64,000 bases of DNA from DATNPH01 sp036703315 (lineage in GTDB: Bacteria; Cyanobacteriota; Cyanobacteriia; Cyanobacteriales; Coleofasciculaceae), in the NCBI GenBank assembly GCA_036703315.1, contig DATNPH010000157.1, positions 1 to 64,000 of the forward strand. The letters run 5' to 3'. The translations under genes were made by a program, and so were the position numbers. Shown one piece after another: positions 43,458 to 49,306 of this stretch (positions are counted from its first letter, which is position 1; every line of letters starts with the position of its first letter). The notes below the pieces were generated by a model. That model was not told the origin of the DNA. It ran no database searches and saw only the letters and a list, made by a program, of their open reading frames with translations.

Positions 43458-43945
43458 TTAGCCCCATAGACATATACATATTGAGAAGGTACAGGATTAC
43501 TCACGTTAGGAGGAATCTCAACAATCGTATCTTCCTGCCGCTTAAAGTCTTTAATAACGTCTTTCCCATCATCACTACTAACGTTGATTTGACAAGGGGC
43601 ATTGCTAGGGCAATGGGTAGAAGAGACATTACCACGGAATCGAAAGATGTCTTTGCCCTTGCCACCAATGAGAGTGTCGAGGCCCGGACCTCCGTCTAGC
43701 GTATCCTTTCCATCTCCACCATCTAGGCGGTCATAGCCTGCCTTGCCATTGAGAGTGTCATCTCCATTAAGTCCATTGATGGTATTTTTGTTGTGATCTC
43801 CATTGAGAATGTCATTTCCCATAGTGCCGTTGAGAGGTTCGCTCAGCGCTTGGAGTTTGGCGGGGACAGTAACACTTGGTGATTGAATGCCAGAAGGCTG
43901 GTTCCAAAGCATTCCCAAAATTATCAATGTTTCAAACAGTGCCAT
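43451..43945 (-). CDS. GD-rich calcium-binding-repeat protein, copy A
   Basis: A 164-residue protein with four to five RTX/haemolysin-type nonapeptides (GGxGxDxLx) at residues ~40-98: GNDILNGDHNKN, GLNGDDTLNGKAGYDRLDGG, GKDTLDGGPGLDTLIGG. These bind calcium in a parallel beta-roll. The C-terminal part has two cysteines (CPSNAPC) and DGKDVIKDFKRQEDTIVEIP. There is no classical signal peptide. It is a paralogue of the gene at 44475. Its stop TGA lies inside GTGGTGA, where the TPS exoprotein begins, so the two are probably coupled. Confidence 0.8.
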   Translation of the reverse strand: MALFETLIILGMLWNQPSGIQSPSVTVPAKLQALSEPLNGTMGNDILNGDHNKNTINGLNGDDTLNGKAGYDRLDGGDGKDTLDGGPGLDTLIGGKGKDIFRFRGNVSSTHCPSNAPCQINVSSDDGKDVIKDFKRQEDTIVEIPPNVSNPVPSQYVYVYGAKW

Positions 43946-44054
43946 GTCAGTTACTCCTCAGACACATCGTCAAAATCGGTAGGCACCCAGGAGAGAAAGC
44001 TTTTCATTTTATTGGTTTAGTACTACAGCATTTTTCGAGTTCGTGTACCACACG

Positions 44055-44303
44055 GTAGGGGCGCTCTTGCCTTTATTGGTGTCAACTTAAGCCCTGGCGA
44101 CTAGAAGTCGCGGCTACAAAAACCAAGTCCGCCTGCGCGGACTAATGAAAAATCAAGGGTTTTGTATGCCAAGCCTTTCCGTTCGCCGAAGGCGTTCCCG
44201 AAGAGTAGGGTAACCCGCGCAGGCGAGTTTCGTTTGTGTAGATGCGGTTTCAACCGCCAAGCTAACGTTAAGTTGACACCCATGTCTTGCCTTGCGCCCC
44301 TAC
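44055..44303. repeat. 249-bp nested inverted-repeat (MITE-like) element
   Basis: Outer arms GTAGGGGCGC (44055-44064) and GCGCCCCTAC (44294-44303), middle arms GGTGTCAACTTAA (44078-44090) and TTAAGTTGACACC (44268-44280) and an imperfect inner arm of about 45 bp starting TGGCGACTAGAAGTCGCGGC are all symmetric about one centre. The inner arm belongs to a repeat common in cyanobacteria (AGTCCGCCTGCGCGGACTAA words). No open frame. It lies between the two GD-rich genes. Confidence 0.8.
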
Positions 44304-44365
44304 AACATCCTGCAAGAGTACCGAGTTGAAAACTGCTATAAGTCCTCATGATGGCAAGACGATTT

Positions 44366-44397
44366 GAAGTACCGCAGTACCCTTTCGGGTACCTTTT
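44366..44397. repeat. GTACCC hairpin, copy near GD-rich gene A
   Basis: GTACCC (44377-44382), TTTC, GGGTAC (44387-44392) preceded by ACCGCA and followed by CTTTT. A near-identical hairpin lies at 45365-45388 upstream of the other GD-rich gene. Confidence 0.5.
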
Positions 44398-44474
44398 GTT
44401 GGTCAATACAAGTTTACAAATGTCTCCTCAATGTATTGAGAATAGAGACTGGTTGATCAGGCCAAGGATTAATT

Positions 44475-45065
44475 TTAGCGGAGAGGTGTAATCACAGGAG
44501 GTGTAATCACAGGAGGTGTAATCACAGGACGTAAGATGTCAGGACGAGGATTGAAATTCTCAGAGTTAGGCAGAATTACAGCACCGTAGACATGTACATA
44601 TAGAGAAGGAGAAGGATTACTCACGTTAGGAGGAATCTCAACAATCGTATCTTCCTTGCGCTTAAAGTCTTTAATAATGTCATCCCCATCATCACTAGTG
44701 ACGCTGATTTGACAAGGGTCATCGCTAGGGCAAGAGGTATGAGAGACCTTACCCTGAAATCGAAAGATGTTTTTGCCCTTGCCACCGATGAGAGTATCTG
44801 GACCCCTACCTCCGTCTAGCGTATCGTTTCCATCTCCACCATCTAGGCGGTCTCTGCCGGCTTTGCCGATGAGAGTGTCATCTCCTCCAAGACCATTGAT
44901 GGTGTTGTTTGTATCATCTCCTATCAAAGTGTTATTGCCAGAATTACCATTGAGAGGTTCGCTGATAGCTAGTAGTTGCACGGGTGCGGCAAGATTTGGT
45001 GGTTGAATACCAGAAGCTTGGTTCCCCATCATTTCCAAAATTAGCAAAGTCTCAATAAGGGCCAT
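44475..45065 (-). CDS. GD-rich calcium-binding-repeat protein, copy B
   Basis: A 196-residue paralogue of the gene at 43451, strongly similar over its first ~165 residues: GNNTLIGDDTNN, GLGGDDTLIGKAGRDRLDGGDGNDTLDGG and GPDTLIGGKGKNIFRF carry the calcium-binding nonapeptides. CPSDDPC repeats the Cys pair. It has an extra tail ending in three VITPP units coded by a 15-bp tandem repeat at 44483-44527. ATG follows AGGAG. Duplicated together with part of its upstream region, judging from the shared GGCACCCAGGA and GTACCC hairpin words. Confidence 0.8.
   Translation of the reverse strand: MALIETLLILEMMGNQASGIQPPNLAAPVQLLAISEPLNGNSGNNTLIGDDTNNTINGLGGDDTLIGKAGRDRLDGGDGNDTLDGGRGPDTLIGGKGKNIFRFQGKVSHTSCPSDDPCQISVTSDDGDDIIKDFKRKEDTIVEIPPNVSNPSPSLYVHVYGAVILPNSENFNPRPDILRPVITPPVITPPVITPLR
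44483..44527 (-). repeat. Three 15-bp tandem repeats coding VITPP
   Basis: GAGGTGTAATCACAG (plus-strand view) occurs three times without mismatch, at 44483-44497, 44498-44512 and 44513-44527. In the minus-strand gene it codes VITPP units at the extreme C-terminus, so copy number can change without a frameshift. Confidence 0.9.
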
Positions 45066-45364
45066 GTCATTTACTCCTGAGAAATATCTTGAAAATTGGC
45101 AGGCACCCAGGATAGATAATTTTTATTGTTTGTTACGCATGATTGTGCAGAAAGTCTGTTAAAAAAGTCAACTTCTATTAGGTGTCTATAGTAGTTATCA
45201 TCCTGTTCATTACCTTATATGCAAGAAGTCTAGATAACTTGAACAACCACAACCTGACTGATGGTGATTTACCCGGTTTACTTCCTGAGTTTGCGACTCT
45301 GTATATAAACCTTTAAATTATTGATTTAGTGGCCTGTATCTAGAGTGGCAAAGACAGTTGAACT

Positions 45365-45388
45365 GCCGCAGTACCCTGATGGGTACCT
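45365..45388. repeat. GTACCC hairpin, copy near GD-rich gene B
   Basis: GTACCC (45371-45376), TGAT, GGGTAC (45381-45386), preceded by GCCGCA and followed by CTTCTT, matches the hairpin at 44366-44397. Confidence 0.5.
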
Positions 45389-45432
45389 TCTTCCTAAATA
45401 GACTTCATCACCCGGATGACTTTGCATTTCTT

Positions 45433-45470
45433 AAAAAAAATCCCCTCCGGCTATCACACCAACAGAGGGG
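45433..45470 (-). terminator. Intrinsic terminator of the membrane-protein pair
   Basis: On the minus strand CCCCTC (45465-45470) pairs with GAGGGG (45442-45447) around a 17-nt loop and runs into TTTTTTTT (45433-45440). It lies 47 nt beyond the stop of the 45517 gene. Confidence 0.8.
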
Positions 45471-45516
45471 AAATTTTGTCTTTGAATTAGACTTTACTGC
45501 AAGCGAAATAGAGTTT

Positions 45517-46197
45517 TTAGTTTGAGGCTGGTTGCTGACTACCAGTGGCTACTTCTTGCCCAGAGTCCGAGAGGGAGGGACGCAGACAAAGATACAACAG
45601 TGAACCAACCAGTGGCACCAACGCCACTGCCCAAAATAGCTGGGAATTTTTCAGCCCTCGTCGTGCCATATCATCTCCTAGTAGTGCTGGAAACAATAGC
45701 ACTAACAGACAAACAGCTAAGCTCATCGCATTAATAAACCGACTGGTCTGATACTGCTCAACAAAATTTTCCCAATCTCCAAACACTAAACCATAAGCGA
45801 TTATGGCGATCGCACTAACGCTGAGGATAACACCAGTCCAACGAGAATCAAGGAGTTTTAGCCACGTATCCTTAGAGCCAGAAAAGTCTTGATTGGGTTC
45901 GCGAAGTGCTAGGTAAGGCAAAAGACCAACTACTCCCGTTCCTACTGATGCTAAGGCAAAAGGCCATGCCGGGATTTTTTGCATTCTGCCATCGAAGAAT
46001 AATAGACAACTGTGCATTAACAGGCAGATGCCAACTAGGTTAAATACAGATAGAACGATGGGGTTGATCAGTTGCCACTGACCTGTGAATAAATTTTGCA
46101 GTAGCTTCAGTGTGTCTGGTTGAATAGGAGGAGCGAGGAAGAACACATAAGCAATAAATCCTACCCAAATCAACCAAAAAGTAATTTTTCTGCTCAT
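45517..46197 (-). CDS. Conserved cyanobacterial membrane protein, paralogue 1
   Basis: A 226-residue integral membrane protein with about six hydrophobic segments; I do not recognise a characterised family. Conserved parts shared with its neighbour are FWLIWVGFIAYVFFLAPP at the N-terminus, IPAWPFALAS, LLPYLALREPNQDFSGSKD, LLFPALLGDDMARRGLKNSQLFWAVALVPLVG and LYLCLRPSL. The last ~15 residues (EVATGSQQPASN) are identical in both copies. It lies 43 nt after its paralogue, so they form one transcription unit ending at the terminator at 45433. Confidence 0.75.
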   Translation of the reverse strand: MSRKITFWLIWVGFIAYVFFLAPPIQPDTLKLLQNLFTGQWQLINPIVLSVFNLVGICLLMHSCLLFFDGRMQKIPAWPFALASVGTGVVGLLPYLALREPNQDFSGSKDTWLKLLDSRWTGVILSVSAIAIIAYGLVFGDWENFVEQYQTSRFINAMSLAVCLLVLLFPALLGDDMARRGLKNSQLFWAVALVPLVGSLLYLCLRPSLSDSGQEVATGSQQPASN

Positions 46198-46240
46198 GGT
46201 CTTGATAGATAGCTTCCTTTGGTGAGCGGCTAAGGTTGAG

Positions 46241-46921
46241 TTAGTTTGAGGCTGGTTGCTGACTACCAGTAGCTACCTCTTGCATAGAGTCCGGCAGGGA
46301 TGGGCGTAGACAAAGATACAGCAGTGGACCAACCAGTGGCAGCAGTGCTACCGCCCAAAACAGCTGAGAATTCTTCAGACCACGTCGCGCCATATCATCT
46401 CCTAGTAGTGCTGGGAATAATAGGCACAACAGGCAAAAATCTAGGCTCATAACATGAATAAAGCGATTGGTTTGCCACTGGCGGATAAAATCTCCCCAAT
46501 CTCCTTTAAGTAACCCAAAACTCAAAAGAACTAAAGTCCCCAAAGTAAGAGTAACCCCAAACCAACGCGAATCTAGTAACTTCAGGACGATATCTTTAGA
46601 GCCAGTAAATTCTTGATTCGGTTGGCGTAGTGCTAGATAGGGTAATAAGGCAAACGCTCCTACGCCAAACGAGAGTGTTGCAAAAAGCCATGCGGGAATT
46701 TTTTGCTGTCTGCCATCAATAAATATCAAGGCGCTATAAATTAACGGCCAAATACCCATGATATTGAAGAGGGCAATGATTAGGGGATTAATGCCTTCCC
46801 ACTTACCAGTAGAAAGGCTTTTTATCAGTTCTACTGTATCGGGTTGATTAGGAGGGGCAAGGAGAAAAGCATAAGCAATAACGCTGATCCAGAGTAACCA
46901 AAATCCAAGTTTTCTGCTCAT
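46241..46921 (-). CDS. Conserved cyanobacterial membrane protein, paralogue 2
   Basis: A 226-residue tandem paralogue of the gene at 45517, of exactly the same length and hydrophobicity pattern (about six membrane segments). FWLLWISVIAYAFLLAPPNQPDT and GDDMARRGLKNSQLFWAVALLPLVG match the sister. DNA near the 3' ends of the two genes is more alike than in the middle, which suggests gene conversion. Function unknown. The 20-odd bases upstream contain TATCAAAGTATCAAG; no clear ribosome binding site is visible. Confidence 0.75.
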   Translation of the reverse strand: MSRKLGFWLLWISVIAYAFLLAPPNQPDTVELIKSLSTGKWEGINPLIIALFNIMGIWPLIYSALIFIDGRQQKIPAWLFATLSFGVGAFALLPYLALRQPNQEFTGSKDIVLKLLDSRWFGVTLTLGTLVLLSFGLLKGDWGDFIRQWQTNRFIHVMSLDFCLLCLLFPALLGDDMARRGLKNSQLFWAVALLPLVGPLLYLCLRPSLPDSMQEVATGSQQPASN

Positions 46922-46974
46922 ATCAAAGTATCAAGTGAGACAGCAGGCGTATAAAACGATTCAGCTTCGCTGCT

Positions 46975-47021
46975 GCCGTTCGCGAAGCGTCTCCGCCAGG
47001 AGAAGGCGATCGCACACAACA
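46975..47021. repeat. GTTCGCGAAGCGTCTCC palindromic repeat
   Basis: GCCGTTCGCGAAGCGTCTCC followed by GCCAGGAGAAGGCGATCGC combines a GTTCGCGAAGC palindrome, a CTCC/GGAG hairpin and a HIP1 octamer. Similar words occur at 19917-19945 and 44186-44215; this is a dispersed cyanobacterial spacer repeat. Confidence 0.5.
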
Positions 47022-47053
47022 AAAGAATGATACCTATTTTCATAGGAGACACC

Positions 47054-47128
47054 ATGTGCATATTAACGAAGCGAATTGCACTTGGCGCTAAGTTTGACGT
47101 AAGCCCCCAACGAGTTTCTTACCCTTAG
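47054..47128 (+). CDS. Possible 24-residue leader peptide
   Basis: ATG preceded by AGGAG at 6 nt opens a 24-codon frame, MCILTKRIALGAKFDVSPQR plus four residues (VSYP), ending in TAG. The ribosome binding site is better than that of most genes here. It lies 310 nt upstream of the sigma-like gene. No known family; it may be a leader peptide, a small protein or chance. Confidence 0.35.
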   Translation: MCILTKRIALGAKFDVSPQRVSYP

Positions 47129-47250
47129 GCGTTCTACACAGCTGACAGGCCTGGGATGAGAAGCCGGCGTCCACTCTAGCAAAATAAACCTCACATAGTT
47201 CACAATAAGTGCATTATGTCAATAGCAGTACCAAAACTAGTGTCTAGATT

Positions 47251-47313
47251 ATGTCTACACAACATCCTCTAGACTTAGAAAATTTTTGGCAAATCTGCGA
47301 AAAACTTCTCTGA
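47251..47313 (+). CDS. Possible 20-residue peptide with FWQICEKLL motif
   Basis: ATG opens a 20-codon frame (MSTQHPLDLE, then NFWQICEKLL and TGA). No clear ribosome binding site. The second half lies in the flanking repeat, and the inverted copy at 51461-51511 translates on its own strand to KIFWRICEKLLCDPCNC, keeping frame and most residues. It is either a relic of a duplicated coding segment or a conserved small peptide. Confidence 0.3.
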   Translation: MSTQHPLDLENFWQICEKLL

Positions 47314-47326
47314 CACTCGTGTAACT
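47278..47326 (+). repeat. Inverted flanking repeat, left copy
   Basis: GAAAATTTTTGGCAAATCTG, CGAAAAACTTCT and GTGTAACT (in that order) match, in inverse orientation, the segment at 51461-51511 with about 42 of 49 bases equal by eye. The left copy ends 111 nt before the sigma-like gene, the right copy starts 63 nt after the CHAT gene. Confidence 0.75.
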
Positions 47327-47437
47327 AGCTAGCGAGTGGCACATCCATGCTTAAAAATCAGTTGTATGCACTGCAATAACTTGCACAAGTAGCGGACGGT
47401 TCGCTACACACATGAGGCACACCAGGAGCCTTAACTC

Positions 47438-48115
47438 GTGGACGACCTAGATAAAACACTCCGAACTCTCGTTGCCGAAGCCTGCAATCATCCACCCAAG
47501 AGTTTGGAGCGTCGGCAAAAGCTTAGTGAGGTACATCGATTAGTCATGAAGTCCGGCAAGCTCTGGAGAGAATATACACCCTACTACAACGACGCAGTGC
47601 AACAGATGTGGGAATTCTGCTGTCGGAATCCGGAACAGTATGACCCTACACTTAAGGGCGTTATTACTTGGCTAGACGATTACCTTAAAAAGCGATTGAG
47701 AAATTTTCGAGATGCCAGGTACAGGCAAAAGGCGAGAGAAATCACTGCCCTACAAACAGAGTCTGGAGAAACAACAGACCCTGTGGCGAATTTACCAGCT
47801 TGCCCCGATATTCAGCCAATTTTGGAAATTTGGGAAAAGACTCTGGATTGGGTGCACAATGATCCAGATGATGTGTTATGCCGTACTTGCTTTAGAGGAT
47901 ATTGCCAGGTGAACTGCCAAGCCTTAATCTTGCGCCGATTCCCTTCTGAAACTCCTTGGTCAACCATTGCTACAGAATTTAACCTAACGCCATCAGAAGC
48001 GAAAGACTTGCCCAAAGTCTATAACCGTAAATGCTTAGCGCTGTTGCGAAAATTCGCTATGTCCCAAGGATATGTAGAAGACAAGGATAGTTCTAGTCCG
48101 AGGAAATCGTCATGA
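47438..48115 (+). CDS. Sigma-70-like transcription regulator
   Basis: A 225-residue protein that resembles a minimal sigma factor. Residues ~49-100 look like region 2 (YYNDAVQQMWEFCCRNPEQYDP ... LDDYLKKRLRNFRD) and residues ~173-212 like region 4 (PWSTIATEFNLTPSEAKDLPKVYNRKCLALLRK). Between them are four cysteines in C-x2-C-x4-C-x3-C (C148, C151, C156, C160), which could bind metal. Its TGA overlaps the next ATG (ATGA). Core-polymerase binding is inferred, not shown. Start is GTG 47438, with AGGAGCC at about 8 nt. Confidence 0.7.
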   Translation: MDDLDKTLRTLVAEACNHPPKSLERRQKLSEVHRLVMKSGKLWREYTPYYNDAVQQMWEFCCRNPEQYDPTLKGVITWLDDYLKKRLRNFRDARYRQKAREITALQTESGETTDPVANLPACPDIQPILEIWEKTLDWVHNDPDDVLCRTCFRGYCQVNCQALILRRFPSETPWSTIATEFNLTPSEAKDLPKVYNRKCLALLRKFAMSQGYVEDKDSSSPRKSS

Positions 48116-49134
48116 TTTACAAAGCACAGACTCCACAAGATTTGACAATACCCATGCCTATTACTCAGGAGGCACTAGAGATTGCACAGCGGTTTGCCAA
48201 CGAGCAACCTACCCAGCAGAAAGCTCTCCAGGTCTATCTCAACACCCTAGCTGTGTGTAGCGTCAATAACTACTTGCGGATCATGGACATTCCCACAGAC
48301 TTGACAGCAGGCGATAGTTGGAATCCAGTAGTGCGCCTAGCTACTGATGTCGCCGACCTATGGGTGATGGGTCTAGGTCGCTTGGAATGCCGCCCTGTCT
48401 CTACGACAAACCTAGACCCAAAGGCGGTTCAAAAACAAAATAATAATCTGTGGTTTCGATTCATCAGCTCGAAGCTTACCTCTGAGGACGAATCTATCCC
48501 ACTTGTCTGTCACATTCCACAAGAAGTGCAGTTCGGGAGGATTGGCTATGTAGTGGTTCAAATTAACTCGGAGCAACAAGAAGCTACTCTGCTGGGATTT
48601 TCCAAAACAGCAGCAACGGGTGAGTTAATAATCAGCCAATTGCAGCCTATTAACGACTTGCTAAAACAGTTGGAAAGCCAAAGTTTGTTGTCCGTCACCT
48701 CAGTAAACTTGAGCCAATGGTTGCACGGTGTCTTTGAGGTTGGCTGGCAGTCTGTGGAATCCCTTCTGGATACACAAAAAGCCAATTATGCTTTTAGGCA
48801 GAGAGTTGCCAATAGTATTAGACGGGCTAAGCCGATTAGATTAGGAACGCAACTAACTGAGCCTACTGTAGCTTTGATCGTTACTCTGACACAACAGAAA
48901 GCTGCTAACTTTGACATTAACTTACAGGTACTTCCCGTAGGGGGTGAAACCTACCTTCCAGTTGGGTTAAAGCTTGCTATTTTAGATGAATCGGGAGAAG
49001 TTTTTCTCGAAATTTCATCGGGAAGTGCTAATAATATTATACAAACACGGCAGTTTAGCGGTCAATCAGGAGAAACATTTCACGTTCAAATTTCTCTGGA
49101 TAAAGACAGTATTACGGAATATTTTTCGCTCTAG
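48112..49134 (+). CDS. DUF1822 family protein
   Basis: A 340-residue protein of the cyanobacterial DUF1822 family, function unknown. The N-terminal segment ITQEALEIAQRFANEQPTQQKALQVYLNTLAVCSVNNYLRIMDIPTDL with GDSWNP is the family hallmark. The last ~85 residues (VALIVTLTQQKAANFDINLQVLP ... LKLAILDESGEVFLEISSGSANN) look like a beta-rich domain. There is no signal or membrane segment. It overlaps the sigma-like gene by 4 nt and is followed after 172 nt by the CHAT gene. The family often lies next to sigma-like and CHAT genes, so a regulatory partnership is likely. Confidence 0.82.
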   Translation: MIYKAQTPQDLTIPMPITQEALEIAQRFANEQPTQQKALQVYLNTLAVCSVNNYLRIMDIPTDLTAGDSWNPVVRLATDVADLWVMGLGRLECRPVSTTNLDPKAVQKQNNNLWFRFISSKLTSEDESIPLVCHIPQEVQFGRIGYVVVQINSEQQEATLLGFSKTAATGELIISQLQPINDLLKQLESQSLLSVTSVNLSQWLHGVFEVGWQSVESLLDTQKANYAFRQRVANSIRRAKPIRLGTQLTEPTVALIVTLTQQKAANFDINLQVLPVGGETYLPVGLKLAILDESGEVFLEISSGSANNIIQTRQFSGQSGETFHVQISLDKDSITEYFSL

Positions 49135-49306
49135 CTACATTGATGGTCGAGACGTATTGGGAGTAGATTAGTTTATATTTTTAATAAAATATCGCAAGAA
49201 AATATGACATTTATTAATGAAACATTGAAATAACTTAATATGACGACATTTCTGGTTAATACAGCCATAGCCAATCTAAAAAAATGGGAATACTTATAAA
49301 AAAAAC
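49135..49306. other. AT-rich spacer before the CHAT gene
   Basis: A 172-nt AT-rich stretch with no gene. TATAAAAAAAACATGGAAAAG leads into the CHAT start without a good Shine-Dalgarno sequence. It might contain a separate promoter. Confidence 0.3.

Larger units (their letters stand above)
45066..45516. other. Spacer between GD-rich gene B and membrane-protein pair
   Basis: No gene in this 451-base stretch. It holds the GTACCC hairpin at 45365-45388 and a minus-strand terminator at 45433-45470. Confidence 0.5.

Noticed and set aside
47101..47180. Possible third riboswitch-like segment upstream of the sigma-like gene
   Set aside because: It has words such as GCTGACAGGCCTGGGATGAG that loosely recall riboswitch blocks, but the cyclic-di-AMP aptamer core order is absent.
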